In this document: piece after piece, positions 55,766 through 64,000 of the stretch
Layout: every line of letters begins with the position of its first letter
How positions within the stretch are numbered: the stretch's first letter is position 1
Assembly (NCBI RefSeq): GCF_019704555.1
Contig: NZ_AP024745.1
Span: forward strand, 10,901,501 to 10,965,500
Reading direction: 5' to 3'
Length of the DNA stretch: 64,000 nucleotides
Source of the DNA: Actinoplanes sp. L3-i22
GTDB taxonomy: Bacteria; Actinomycetota; Actinomycetes; Mycobacteriales; Micromonosporaceae
Notes under the pieces: generated by a model
The model's input: the letters and a program-made list of their open reading frames with translations, nothing else
What the model was told of the DNA's origin: nothing
The model's database searches: none
Program-made: the position numbers and the translations under genes

Positions 55766-57214
55766 ATGCGTTGTCTTGTCACGGGTGCGACCGGCTACAT
55801 CGGCGGCAGGTTGGCCCCTCGCCTGGCCGAATCCGGTCATCAGGTGCGCTGTCTCTCCCGCAGCGCGGGGCGTCTGCGGGACGTCCCGTGGGCCGATCAG
55901 GTGGAGATCGTCGAGGCCGACCTCGCCGATCCGGCCAGTCTCCGCCCGGCCTTCGACGGCATCGAGGTCGCCTACTTCCTGATGCACTCGCTGGGTCAGC
56001 GGGACTTCGAGCGCCGCGACCGCGAGGCCGCCGCCAACTTCGCCGCGGCGGCACGGGCGGCCGGCGTACGCCGGATCATCTACCTGGGCGGCCCCGAGCC
56101 CCCGCCCGGCGACCGCCCGTCCCCGCACCTGCGCTCCCGCGCCGAGGTGGCCCGGATCCTGCTCGCCAGCGGCGTGCCGACGGCGGTGCTGCGCGCCCCG
56201 GTGATCATCGGGTCCGGCTCGGCCTCGTTCGAGATGCTGCGCTACCTCACCGAGCGACTGCCGGCCATGGTCTGCCCGCGCTGGGTCGGCAACCGGATCC
56301 AGCCGATCGCGGTCCGCGACGTGCTCCGCTACCTGATCGACGCGGCCGGGCTGCCGCCGGACGTGCACCGCGGCTTCGACATCGGCGGCGCCGACGTGCT
56401 CACCTACGCCGAGATGATGCGCCGCTACGCCACCGTCGCCGGACTCCCCCGCCGGATCATCCTGCCCACCCGGGTGCTCAGCCCGTGGCTCTCCGCGCAC
56501 TGGGTCGGCCTGGTCACCCCGGTCCCGAACGCGATCGCCCGGCCGCTGGTCGCCAGCCTGGTGCACGAGGCGGTGGCCCGGGAGAACGACCTCGCCGCGC
56601 TGCTGCCCGGGCCCGCCCCGATCGGCTTCGACGAGGCGGTCCGGCTCGCACTGGGCCGGATCCGCGACGCCGACGTGGAGACCCGCTGGACCAGCGCGTC
56701 CGGCCGGGACGCGGCCGCCGAGCCGCTGCCCAGCGACCCGGACTGGTCCGGCGGCAGCATCTACACCGACGAGCGGCGCCGCCCGGTGCACGCCCCGGCG
56801 GACCGGCTGTGGCAGGTCATCGAGGGTGTCGGCGGGGACAACGGCTGGTACTCGTTCCCGCTCGCCTGGTCGGTGCGCGGCTGGCTGGACCGGCTGGTCG
56901 GCGGGGTCGGGCTGCGCCGCGGCCGGCGCGACCGGAACCGGCTGCGGGTCGGCGAGGCACTGGACTGGTGGCGGGTCGAGGAGATCGTGCCCGGCTCACT
57001 GCTGCGGCTGCGGGCCGAGATGCGGGTGCCGGGGCGTGCCTGGCTGGAGATGCGCGCCGAGCCGGACGGGGACGGGGGCTCGGTCTATCGCCAGCGGGCG
57101 GTGTTCCTGCCGCGCGGGCTGGCCGGGCACCTCTACTGGGCGTCGGTCTGGCCGTTCCACGGGATCGTCTTCAACGGGATGGCCCGGAACATCGCTCGCG
57201 GGGCTGAGGGCTGA
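55766..57214 (+). CDS. NAD(P)H-binding SDR protein fused to a DUF2867 domain
   Basis: 482 residues from ATG 55766. The N-terminal 300 residues are an atypical SDR: TGATGYIGGRLAPRLAESGHQVRCLSR, LADPASLRPAFDGIEVAYFLMHSL, RRIIYLGG, and a NmrA/epimerase-like body. The last 150 residues form a second domain (RPVHAPADRLWQVIEGVGGDNGWYSFPLAWSVRGWLDRLVGGVGLRRGRRD, FLPRGLAGHLYWASVWPFHGIVFNGMARNI) of the DUF2867/SRPBCC type. The fusion is widespread in bacteria; a role in lipid or pigment metabolism has been suggested but is unproven. It is divergent from glyA. Confidence 0.85.
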   Translation: MRCLVTGATGYIGGRLAPRLAESGHQVRCLSRSAGRLRDVPWADQVEIVEADLADPASLRPAFDGIEVAYFLMHSLGQRDFERRDREAAANFAAAARAAGVRRIIYLGGPEPPPGDRPSPHLRSRAEVARILLASGVPTAVLRAPVIIGSGSASFEMLRYLTERLPAMVCPRWVGNRIQPIAVRDVLRYLIDAAGLPPDVHRGFDIGGADVLTYAEMMRRYATVAGLPRRIILPTRVLSPWLSAHWVGLVTPVPNAIARPLVASLVHEAVARENDLAALLPGPAPIGFDEAVRLALGRIRDADVETRWTSASGRDAAAEPLPSDPDWSGGSIYTDERRRPVHAPADRLWQVIEGVGGDNGWYSFPLAWSVRGWLDRLVGGVGLRRGRRDRNRLRVGEALDWWRVEEIVPGSLLRLRAEMRVPGRAWLEMRAEPDGDGGSVYRQRAVFLPRGLAGHLYWASVWPFHGIVFNGMARNIARGAEG

Positions 57215-57578
57215 AAACCGCCGCCCGCCGGTCGGTCGGTCGCGGCTGCGGCCCGCTCGCTGTTTTGCTTGCCAGGCACCGCCCGCTGCTGGTCGCGGCT
57301 GCGGCCGCCACTTGCGGGAGTTGCCGCTTGCGGTGGCTTCGGAGGTACGCCGTGGTCCCGCTCCGCCGACGCCGCAAGCCCGCCGGCCGGCCCTCAGGGG
57401 TGCCTCAGCCCGGCCGAGGCACCCTCACGACCAGCTGGGCCCGATGCGCTGGCGCCTATGGCTGTTGCGAAGATCGGTTGCGGTCTCGGGCGGTGAGGAT
57501 CCGGGGCGTTGCCGTGATCGCCGGGCGGCGGCTCACGTCGCGAGAAACGCGCCCGAGCCCGCTGTGGACAACCCCGCC
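57215..57578. other. Convergent noncoding region with direct repeats and terminator
   Basis: No gene is supported. GGTCGCGGCTGCGGCC occurs twice (57238-57253 and 57291-57306, 53 bp apart). A perfect 9-bp hairpin (GGGTGCCTC 57398-57406 with GAGGCACCC 57416-57424) may terminate transcription from either side. TGTGGACAA (57563-57571), the complement of the actinobacterial DnaA box TTGTCCACA, lies just before the end of the Sua5 gene. Confidence 0.5.
57398..57424. terminator. Hairpin between convergent genes
   Basis: GGGTGCCTC and GAGGCACCC form a perfect 9-bp stem with a 9-nt GC-rich loop, between the convergent SDR-DUF2867 and Sua5 genes. Confidence 0.5.
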
Positions 57579-58550
57579 TCAGGCCGCCGCCCGTGCTAGG
57601 CGATCCCGCACCGCCAGCCAGTCCTCACCGTCCGGCGGCTCCTGGATCAGGATCGTGGCCACCCCGGCGTCGTCCAGACGATGCAGGGCCGCGTACAGGT
57701 CCGCCGCAAACTCACGGGGGTCCGCGGACAGAACCTCAACGATGTCGTACGGCGGGTACCCGACCCCCTCGTACGTCAAAATCGCCGAAGGCGCCGTCAA
57801 CCCGGCCCGATCCGCCTCCCGCAAGTCCCGCATGAGCAGGGTCTTCGCCCGAGGCGCGTAGTGCCGCCGGCTCATCCCCGGCGACGGCCGGGCCGCGCCG
57901 TCCGCGGTCTCCTCGTCGCGCACCGCGATCGCCCCGGTCACGTCCCGGAGCGCCCGCAACGGCAACGCCCCCGGCCGCAGCAGCGTCGGCACCGGCGTGG
58001 TCAGATCGAGGACCGTCGACTCGATCCCCCACGAGCTCGGCCCCCCGTCCAGCACCAGCGGCACCTCCGGCAGGCTGCGCACGACGTGCTCGGCGGTGGT
58101 CGGCGAGATCGACTCGGAGCGGTTGGCGCTGGGCGCGGCGAGCGCCAGCCCGGACGCCGCCAGCAGGCGCAACGCGACCTCGTGCGCGGGGATCCGGATC
58201 GCGATGGTGTCGTTGTCGGCACCGACGCCGGCCAGGTGTGCGGCCCGGCGCACGACCAGGGTCAGCGGGCCGGGCCAGAACGCCGCGGCCAGCTTCTCGG
58301 CCGCCTCGGGCCACTCCGCGGCCAGTTCGCGGGCCGCGTCGACGGTGGCGACGTGGACGATCAGCGGGTTCCAGCCGGGCCGGTTCTTCAGCCGGTAGAC
58401 CTCGCCGATCGCCTGCCGGGAGAAGGCGTTGGCGCCGAGGCCGTAGACGGTCTCGGTGGGGAAGGCGACGACCGAGTCGGCGCGGAGGAGTTCGACGGCC
58501 CGGCGCAGCCCTTCGGCATCGGGGGCGGCGATCTGTGGGAAGGCGCTCAT
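57579..58550 (-). CDS. Threonylcarbamoyl-AMP synthase, long Sua5 type
   Basis: 323 residues from the ATG at 58550, overlapping the phosphatase stop (ATGA). The YrdC domain has the canonical motifs: FPTETVYGLGANAF, KNRPGWNPLIVHV (the KxR motif) and APSANRSESISPTTAEHV (the SAN motif). A C-terminal Sua5 domain (RHYAPRAKTLLMRDL and TILIQEPPDGEDWLAVRDRLARAA) follows. The enzyme makes threonylcarbamoyl-AMP for the t6A37 modification of ANN-decoding tRNAs. A second YrdC paralogue is encoded two genes upstream. Confidence 0.92.
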   Translation of the reverse strand: MSAFPQIAAPDAEGLRRAVELLRADSVVAFPTETVYGLGANAFSRQAIGEVYRLKNRPGWNPLIVHVATVDAARELAAEWPEAAEKLAAAFWPGPLTLVVRRAAHLAGVGADNDTIAIRIPAHEVALRLLAASGLALAAPSANRSESISPTTAEHVVRSLPEVPLVLDGGPSSWGIESTVLDLTTPVPTLLRPGALPLRALRDVTGAIAVRDEETADGAARPSPGMSRRHYAPRAKTLLMRDLREADRAGLTAPSAILTYEGVGYPPYDIVEVLSADPREFAADLYAALHRLDDAGVATILIQEPPDGEDWLAVRDRLARAAA

Positions 58551-59137
58551 GGAAGGAGCAACGTGGCGAGCGGGACCGTGGTGTCCTCGATCTCGTCGCC
58601 GACCCGCTGGAACGTCTGGTCGCCGCGGCCCCACGGGTCGTCCAGGTCGTCGGTGAGCAGCGGCGCCGCGCCGGCCCGCAGCCGGTGCACGGCCTCGACG
58701 ATCGCCACGCCGCGCTGGTGCACGGCGTCCGGTTTCGACTCGGCCGGGGGCAGGGCGGCCTTGTCGACGCCGTGCAGCAGCCGGCCGAACTCGCCGAGGA
58801 CGAACGTGCGCGCGGCCGCGTCCGGGCGCAGGGCGACCACGTAGTCGTACTGATCGGCGGTCGCGGTGAGGATCAGGTCGGCCTCGTCGATGAAGTCGCC
58901 GCGCAGTTTGCGGGCCGCGAAGCCGTCGGCGGAGCCGCGCCGGGCGCGGACCTGACGGGCCGCCGGCGGGTTCATCTCCTCGCCCTCGTGCCAGCCTCCG
59001 GTTCCGGCGCTGAGGCTGCGCAGCAGCGGCTCGTCGTGCTTGACCCGGTCGTGGACGGCCCGGTCGAGCAGGCGTTCGGCCATCGGCGACCGGCAGATGT
59101 TGCCCATGCAGACGTGCAGGACGGTGAACGGCGCCAC
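58547..59137 (-). CDS. Low-molecular-weight protein-tyrosine phosphatase family protein
   Basis: 196 residues, GTG start one base after the YrdC stop. The phosphatase loop CMGNICRS gives nucleophile Cys10 and Arg16 (CX5R), and the general-acid loop contains DLDDPWG. These small enzymes dephosphorylate tyrosine or act as arsenate reductases; in actinobacteria they can reverse protein-tyrosine phosphorylation in wall-polymer export. Its placement between two YrdC genes is conserved in style with other actinomycetes, without a clear functional link. Confidence 0.87.
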   Translation of the reverse strand: MAPFTVLHVCMGNICRSPMAERLLDRAVHDRVKHDEPLLRSLSAGTGGWHEGEEMNPPAARQVRARRGSADGFAARKLRGDFIDEADLILTATADQYDYVVALRPDAAARTFVLGEFGRLLHGVDKAALPPAESKPDAVHQRGVAIVEAVHRLRAGAAPLLTDDLDDPWGRGDQTFQRVGDEIEDTTVPLATLLLP

Positions 59138-59138
59138 C

Positions 59139-59786
59139 TCAGGCCTGCCCCTCGACGATCTCGGGCACGACGTCGCGCAGCTTCTCGACCGGGATCGAGC
59201 CGACCCGCAGCACGCGTGGCACGTCCCCGGTCACGTCGACCACGGTGCTCGGCCACGGATCGACGGCCGGGCCGGCCTCCAGGTAGACGCGCACCGAGTA
59301 CTCCAGCTGCTCACGGGCCTCCTCGGCGGTCAGCGGCGACGGCGAGCCGACCTTGTTGGCCGTGGTCACCGCCATCGGGCCGACCTCGCGCAGCACCTCG
59401 AGGGCGACCGGGTGCAGCGGCATCCGCACGGCGATCACGCCGCCGGTGTCGCCCAGGTCCCACTGCAGGCTCGGCGAGTGCTCCACGATGATGGTCAGCG
59501 CGCCCGGCCAGAACGCGTCGGCCAGGTCCCGCGCGGCCCGGGGCAGCGAGTAGACCAGCCCGTCGAGGGTGTGTCGGGAGCCGACCAGCACCGGCGGCGG
59601 CACCCGGCGGTCCGACCCGCGGGCGTGGTGCAGCTGGGTGATCGCGTGGGCGGTGAAGGCATCCGCACCGACCCCGTACACCGTGTCGGTGGGCATGACC
59701 ACGAGCTCACCGCTCTTGGCCGCCTCGACGGCGGCGGCGATGCCGCGATCACGATCGGCGATGGCAGCGCAGTCGTAGAGCATCAC
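59139..59786 (-). CDS. YrdC/Sua5-domain protein, short type, with altered motifs
   Basis: 215 residues; GTG 59786 lies seven bases after a CAGACT box, ATG 59783 is the next codon. It is the TsaC-length paralogue in the position of mycobacterial Rv1301 and Streptomyces SCO5362, beside prmC. The YrdC fold is recognisable (VVMPTDTVYGVGADAF, FWPGALTIIVEHSP, IAVRMPLHPVALEVL), but the KxR motif reads RGS (HARGSDRRVPPP) and SAN reads TAN. With a canonical Sua5 nearby, this copy may have lost or changed activity. Confidence 0.85.
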   Translation of the reverse strand: MMLYDCAAIADRDRGIAAAVEAAKSGELVVMPTDTVYGVGADAFTAHAITQLHHARGSDRRVPPPVLVGSRHTLDGLVYSLPRAARDLADAFWPGALTIIVEHSPSLQWDLGDTGGVIAVRMPLHPVALEVLREVGPMAVTTANKVGSPSPLTAEEAREQLEYSVRVYLEAGPAVDPWPSTVVDVTGDVPRVLRVGSIPVEKLRDVVPEIVEGQA

Positions 59787-59793
59787 GCTGTGC

Positions 59794-59799
59794 AGTCTG
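59794..59799 (-). promoter_or_regulatory. -10 box CAGACT before the short YrdC gene
   Basis: On the minus strand CAGACT lies seven bases before GTG 59786, inside the 34-base gap after prmC, fitting a leaderless internal promoter. Confidence 0.4.
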
Positions 59800-59820
59800 C
59801 CATGCGGTTGATCTGCTCAA

Positions 59821-60687
59821 CTAGCGGCGGCGGGCGGTCGCATAGCGTGGGCGGCCGGTGAAGTCCTCGTGCGCGGTCACCTCGGTGAACCGGCCGTCCG
59901 CGCGGAGCAGATCGGGCACCGCGGCGCCGTGCACGTCATCATGTTCGATACCGACCGATCCGCCCGATTTGAGAAGAGCACCGGCCAGCGCGATCACCGG
60001 CCGGATCACGGACAGCCCGTCGGCCCCGCCGAAGACCGCCTCGGCCGGATCGTGATCGGACACCTCGGGTGGGACCGGAGTGCCGTCCGGCACGTAGGGC
60101 GGATTGCAGAGCAGCACATCCACCTGACCGTGCAGATCGGACAACAGTTCCGGATCGGTCACATCACCTTCGACGATCAAAACCTTGTTCGCGTACGGCG
60201 TGACGTTGCGCCGCAGCCACGGCAACGCTTCCGCGGACCGTTCCACCGCGATCACCCGGCCGGCCGGCGACTCGTCCGCGACCGACACCGCGATCGCCCC
60301 GCTGCCGCTGCACAGGTCGACCACGGTCGCCCCGGGCGTGGTCCGCTCGATGCCCCAGCCGGCCAGCAGCTCGGTCTCCGGGCGGGGCACGAAGACGCCG
60401 TCGCCGACCGCGAGTTCCACATGCCGGAACGCGGCCGTGCCGAGCAGATGTTGCAACGGGATCCGGTCCGCCCGCGCGGTGACCAACTCGCGCAGCCGCT
60501 CGGCCTCGTCCGCGCGGATGGCGTCGATCAATATCAGCCGCCCACGCGGCACCTGGAGCACGTGCGCGGCCAGCAACTCGGCGTCCACCCGGGGCGAGGA
60601 CACACCGGACGCCGAGAGTTCGGCGGTCGCCGATGCGAGCTCGGGTGCCAGACGGGTCCGGCGGGGGTGTTCGTCAGGCGGCGTCAC
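59821..60687 (-). CDS. prmC: Release factor glutamine N5-methyltransferase
   Basis: 288 residues, GTG start with a CATGAT box six bases upstream. The N-terminal helical domain (SPRVDAELLAAHVLQVPRGRL, ADRIPLQHLLG) and the Rossmann methyltransferase core are typical: FVPRPETE, VVDLCSGSGAIAVSVA and the catalytic LLCNPPYVPDGT. It methylates the Gln of the GGQ motif in release factors 1 and 2. The partner gene prfA is 2.9 kb away here, separated by two genes on the opposite strand. Confidence 0.95.
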   Translation of the reverse strand: MTPPDEHPRRTRLAPELASATAELSASGVSSPRVDAELLAAHVLQVPRGRLILIDAIRADEAERLRELVTARADRIPLQHLLGTAAFRHVELAVGDGVFVPRPETELLAGWGIERTTPGATVVDLCSGSGAIAVSVADESPAGRVIAVERSAEALPWLRRNVTPYANKVLIVEGDVTDPELLSDLHGQVDVLLCNPPYVPDGTPVPPEVSDHDPAEAVFGGADGLSVIRPVIALAGALLKSGGSVGIEHDDVHGAAVPDLLRADGRFTEVTAHEDFTGRPRYATARRR

Positions 60688-60693
60688 GGCATA

Positions 60694-60699
60694 ATCATG
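60694..60699 (-). promoter_or_regulatory. -10 box CATGAT, leaderless start of prmC
   Basis: On the minus strand CATGAT is six bases before GTG 60687 and no ribosome-binding site is visible. It supports separate transcription of prmC now that prfA is distant. Confidence 0.4.
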
Positions 60700-60766
60700 A
60701 GACGTCGCGCACGCCGGGGATCGGCCGGGTCGCCCAGCGCCGCGCCGAGCCCGTGGGAGGCGCCTG

Positions 60767-62263
60767 GTGGGTTGGTTGGACCAGCTCGCGGAACATGTCG
60801 AGGATCTGCGCCGGGCCGGGGAGCTTCAGCAGAACGGCCGCTCGGCACAGGCCCTGCCGATCCTGGACTCCGTGCTGGCCGTGAGCGTCGATCCCACCGC
60901 CCGGGCGTACGCGTTGATCCAGCGCTTCGGCGCCCTGATCAACCTGGGCCGGGTCGCCGAGCTGGCGGCCGCGATGGCGGCCGCCGCCGAGGCGGTCCGC
61001 GAGGTGCCGGATCCCTATCTCCGCGGCCAGATGCACGCCTTCGCGGCGCTCGGCGCCCATCTGCAGAGCAATCTGGACCGTGGGGTCACCCACCTGGTGC
61101 AGGCGTCCCGCGCCCTCGCCGCGGTGCCGGAACGCGACCAGGAGACCGCCTGGGGCTGGCACGACCTCGCGATGGCGTATTCCTATCTGGGCTTTCACGG
61201 CCAGGCGCTGACCGCGATCGAGCAGGCCCGGGAGGTGGGCGCGAGCGCCGGCCTGACCCCCGAGGTGTTCGCCGCCCCCGGCATCCGGCTGCGCAACGCG
61301 GTCTCCCTGGACCACTGGGGCGACACCGACGGCTGCCTGCGGGTGCTGCGCGACATCGACGCCGAGCTGTCCCGCTACGTGGCGACCGACCAGCTGCGCC
61401 CGGGCAGCCGCGCGGTCTACGGCTACGCGCTGGCCCGCCGCGCCGCCCTGGGCGAGCCGACCGAGGACGGCGCGGCCCGCTGGCTGACCGGCGGCGGCGA
61501 CAGCGCGCGCACCCGGGACCTACGACACCTCGGCTCGGTCTGCCTGACCATCGCGGCCGGCAAACCGGAGCGCGCGCTGACCATGCTGGAGGCGATCCCG
61601 GTCTCCGCCGAGGTGCTCGGCGCCCCGGAGCCCGCCCGGTTACGCAGCATCTGCCACGCCAGCGCCGGCGACCACGCCGCCGCGCACGCCGCCGACCGGT
61701 ACGCGTTCCGCCTCGCCGCCCAGCGCATCGACCAGCTGCGCGACGGCTACCTGGACGGCGTCGCCGCCCGCCTGGACGCCCAGGAGACGCAACGCGACCC
61801 GCACCGGTACGGCGACGAGACGCTCACCGACCCGCTGACCGGCCTGCCCAACCGCCGCCAGCTGGAGCACTACGTGGACGGGCTGCTGGCCCGCGGCGAG
61901 CGGGCCGCGGTCGGGGTCTGCGACATCGTCGGCTTCACCACGGTCAACATGCGGCACGGCCGGCACTGCGGCGACCTGGTGCTGCAGCGGATCGCCGGGG
62001 TGCTGGCCCGGGTGATGCGCCGCGGCGACTTCGCGGCCCGGTTCGCCGGCGACGAGTTCGTCCTGGTCCTGCCGGGCGCCGGCCCGCACCACGCGGCCGA
62101 GGTCTCCCGCCGGATCAGCGCCGCCGCCGCCGCGGAGAACTGGCAGGTCCTGGTCCCGGGCACGCCGATCGGGCTGGCCGCCGGCTGGTCCGAGGTGGGC
62201 ACCAACGGCCGCGGGCTGAGCGCCGCCCTGGCCGCCGCCGCGGCGAGCCGGAAACCGACCTGA
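60767..62263 (+). CDS. TPR-like and GGDEF domain protein (diguanylate cyclase)
   Basis: 498 residues, GTG start behind GGGAGG. Residues 1-340 are helical repeats of TPR type (LPILDSVLAVSVDPTARAYALIQRFGALINLGRVAELAAAMAAA, LAMAYSYLGFHGQALTAIEQAREVG). The GGDEF domain begins at TDPLTGLPNRRQLEHYVDG and has CDIVGFTTVN, HCGDLVLQRIAGVL and the active loop RFAGDEFVLVLPG. The first Gly of GGDEF is Ala, as in many active cyclases. No RxxD inhibitory site is obvious and no membrane segment exists, so it is probably a cytoplasmic c-di-GMP synthase regulated by protein contacts of the TPR part. Confidence 0.88.
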   Translation: MGWLDQLAEHVEDLRRAGELQQNGRSAQALPILDSVLAVSVDPTARAYALIQRFGALINLGRVAELAAAMAAAAEAVREVPDPYLRGQMHAFAALGAHLQSNLDRGVTHLVQASRALAAVPERDQETAWGWHDLAMAYSYLGFHGQALTAIEQAREVGASAGLTPEVFAAPGIRLRNAVSLDHWGDTDGCLRVLRDIDAELSRYVATDQLRPGSRAVYGYALARRAALGEPTEDGAARWLTGGGDSARTRDLRHLGSVCLTIAAGKPERALTMLEAIPVSAEVLGAPEPARLRSICHASAGDHAAAHAADRYAFRLAAQRIDQLRDGYLDGVAARLDAQETQRDPHRYGDETLTDPLTGLPNRRQLEHYVDGLLARGERAAVGVCDIVGFTTVNMRHGRHCGDLVLQRIAGVLARVMRRGDFAARFAGDEFVLVLPGAGPHHAAEVSRRISAAAAAENWQVLVPGTPIGLAAGWSEVGTNGRGLSAALAAAAASRKPT

Positions 62264-62317
62264 GACGTCCGTGATCGAGCCGGGTGGGTGCCCGGGCCGC
62301 ATAGGATCGGCGACACC

Positions 62318-63625
62318 ATGGCGATCATCGAACTGGGCGACGTCAGCGCGCCGGACTTCGTCGAGGAGCCCGCGCCGGCACCCCCGTTGCGCCGGATCGG
62401 GCTCCGCCGGCCGGTCGCGGCCGTCCTCGCGGTGCTCGCCGCGGTCGCCCTGACCGGCTCCGGGCGGCCCGCCCCACCGTCCTTCGCCGAGAGCTGGTCG
62501 GCCGAGATCGGGCTGGACAGCTGGCCCTACCCGTTCGCCGGCATCGTCCTGGTCAACCAGGGCACCCCGGAGAACCAGGAGTCGGTCGCGTACGACCTGG
62601 GCACCGGCCAGGTCCGCTGGCGCCTGCACGACAAGGAGCTGCCGTCCTGGCTGAACCCGGACCCGGACAGCAACCAGCTCTACGCCCCCGCGAAGATCCG
62701 CACGGTCGAGGTGGACGGCGGCACGACGTACTTCGGCACCGACACCCGGGCGCTGGACGCCGGCACCGGGACGGAGCTCTGGCGGCGGTCCGGCGACGAA
62801 CTGGCCGCGACCGCCGGCGAGGTGCTGCTCGGCGACCGCGACGACCGGGCCCGGATCACCGGGCTGCACCTGGTCCGGGCCACCGACGGCACCGCGCTCT
62901 GGGACCGCCCGATCGACCCGGCCGACAACGTGGTCGTCTCCGAGGACCCGGCGGACACCACCCGGATCGTCCTCGCCACCGCGGCCGGCCGGCTGACCAC
63001 GCTCCGGTACACCGACGGCGCTGTGCTCGCCACCCGCCAGGTCGACCGGCCGCACACCCAGCTGACCTGGGGTCCGCAGCTGCTCGGCGGGCGGTTCTTC
63101 GACGTCCGGCACGACGGTGCGGTCACCACCCTGGTCGCGTACGGGACGGACAGCCTGACCGACCTGTGGCGCTTCACCACCACCGGCGACGTCTACGTCC
63201 AGAACTGCGGCCCGGTGCTCTGCGTCAACGACACCCACCTGACCACCGCCCTCGACCCGGCCACCGGCACGCGGCTCTGGCAGCTGCCCAGCGGCGACGC
63301 CACCCCGCTGACGAACGGCCGGCTGCTGATCGCCGACAGCCGGCAGATCGCCACCGAGCAGGCCGTGGTCGACGCCCGCACCGGCCGCGCCGTCCGGACC
63401 GCCCCGCCGCACAGCCGGATCCTCGCCGTGGACGGCGACCGGCTGCTGGAGCTGCGCGACACCACGACCGCGCCCTACCGCGTGACGATCGCCCGCTGGG
63501 ACCCGGACACCGGCCGGCGGACCCTGCTCGGCGCGGTCCTCGGCCGCTCCGACACCTGCCAGCTCAGCGGGCACCGGATGCTCTGCACCGGCGCCGGCCG
63601 GCTCAGCGTCACTGACGTCGGCTGA
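62318..63625 (+). CDS. PQQ-like beta-propeller membrane-anchored protein
   Basis: 435 residues from ATG 62318 (AGGATCGG upstream). One transmembrane helix ([18 protein letters not shown], about 40-58) anchors a large extracytoplasmic domain with repeated AxDxxTGxxxWR blades ([71 protein letters not shown]). Four cysteines may form disulphides. This is the beta-propeller type found in PQQ enzymes and BamB, but enzyme residues are not evident; it is probably structural or ligand-binding. Its 3' end overlaps that of prfA by 17 bases, tail to tail. Confidence 0.82.
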   Translation: MAIIELGDVSAPDFVEEPAPAPPLRRIGLRRPVAAVLAVLAAVALTGSGRPAPPSFAESWSAEIGLDSWPYPFAGIVLVNQGTPENQESVAYDLGTGQVRWRLHDKELPSWLNPDPDSNQLYAPAKIRTVEVDGGTTYFGTDTRALDAGTGTELWRRSGDELAATAGEVLLGDRDDRARITGLHLVRATDGTALWDRPIDPADNVVVSEDPADTTRIVLATAAGRLTTLRYTDGAVLATRQVDRPHTQLTWGPQLLGGRFFDVRHDGAVTTLVAYGTDSLTDLWRFTTTGDVYVQNCGPVLCVNDTHLTTALDPATGTRLWQLPSGDATPLTNGRLLIADSRQIATEQAVVDARTGRAVRTAPPHSRILAVDGDRLLELRDTTTAPYRVTIARWDPDTGRRTLLGAVLGRSDTCQLSGHRMLCTGAGRLSVTDVG

Positions 63626-64000
63626 GCTCGGTGTCCCCGGCCAGCCGGGCCTCCCGGTCCGCCGCGGCCAGCGCGTCCAGCACCCCGTCCAGCTCGCCAC
63701 CGAGGACGAGATCGAGGTTGTACGCGGTGTAGCCGATCCGGTGGTCGGTGATCCGGTTCTGCGGGTAGTTGTACGTGCGCACCCGCTCGGAGCGGTCGAC
63801 CGTCCGCACCTGGGCCTTGCGCGCGTCGCCGGCCACCGCGTCCGCCGCCTCCTGCAGCTGCACCAGCAGCCGGGAGCGCAGGATCCGCATCGCCGACTCC
63901 TTGTTCTGCAGCTGGCTCTTCTCGTTCTGGCAGCTGACCACGGTCCCGGTCGGCAGGTGCGTGATCCGGACCGCGGAGTCGGTGGTGTTGACCGACTGGC
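63609..64000 (-). CDS. prfA: Peptide chain release factor 1, C-terminal part (5' end outside window)
   Basis: The minus-strand frame is open to the window edge; the first complete codon is Gln, preceded by two bases of a Gly codon, so the window begins at the GGQ motif. The following residues [32 protein letters not shown] and the ending [23 protein letters not shown] are characteristic of RF1, which releases peptides at UAA and UAG. The C-terminus is of normal length. It overlaps the convergent propeller gene by 17 bases. Confidence 0.95.
   Translation of the reverse strand, partial: QSVNTTDSAVRITHLPTGTVVSCQNEKSQLQNKESAMRILRSRLLVQLQEAADAVAGDARKAQVRTVDRSERVRTYNYPQNRITDHRIGYTAYNLDLVLGGELDGVLDALAAADREARLAGDTELSRRQ

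Overview
The window is about 72% GC, with GTG and TTG starts, ATGA/TTGA coupled genes and densely packed ORFs. It comes from the chromosome of a filamentous actinomycete, most likely Micromonosporaceae (Actinoplanes-like). Supporting signs are Scy/FilP-type coiled-coil cytoskeletal proteins (mycelial growth), a chemoreceptor fragment (motile cells or spores), a MurA with the actinobacterial Asp in place of the catalytic Cys, NucS mismatch endonuclease, and an actinobacterial F-type ATP synthase cluster. The taxon is inferred from gene content and base composition; no search was run.

Layout. 1-8 kb is a flexible region: chemoreceptor C-terminus, ribokinase with an orphan ABC ATPase, a ROK regulator divergent from a NagZ-like hexosaminidase, then 920 bp and 640 bp of repeat-rich noncoding DNA around a shortened AbiEi-type gene. 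8-17.7 kb holds a giant NAD-glutamate dehydrogenase, a penicillin-binding lipoprotein, an arginase-family protein with a long acidic tail, and a thioredoxin-TPR protein. 17.9-21.5 kb holds a monooxygenase/PadR divergon and an XRE regulator-SDR pair. From about 21.5 kb to the right end the gene order resembles the Streptomyces core region that I recall as SCO5359-SCO5399: thiolase, methylmalonyl-CoA epimerase, Scy-like, FilP-like, ABC pair, NucS, hydroxybutyryl-CoA dehydrogenase, cobalamin adenosyltransferase, DUF2550, the atp genes, glyA, YrdC, prmC and prfA. Local insertions are a three-gene FtsK-like ATPase cassette, an LCP ligase gene between atpD and atpC, and a GGDEF protein plus beta-propeller protein between prfA and prmC.

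How the genes work together. Acetyl-CoA acetyltransferase, hydroxybutyryl-CoA dehydrogenase, methylmalonyl-CoA epimerase and cobalamin adenosyltransferase fit acyl-CoA and propionate metabolism. MurA, the PBP, the LCP protein and NagZ act in building and recycling the cell wall. The atp cluster makes the complete F1Fo enzyme. prfA, prmC, two YrdC-family proteins and glyA serve translation and one-carbon supply.

The most unusual DNA is noncoding: a family of palindromic elements sharing GGTACGGCGTC ends placed between convergent genes (largest 39421-39753), a 19-20 bp minisatellite whose first unit supplies the stop codon of a truncated gene, tandem duplications of gene 3' ends (atpH, nagZ), and a leaderless promoter signature (YANNNT, 6-7 nt, then ATG/GTG) shared by at least twelve genes.
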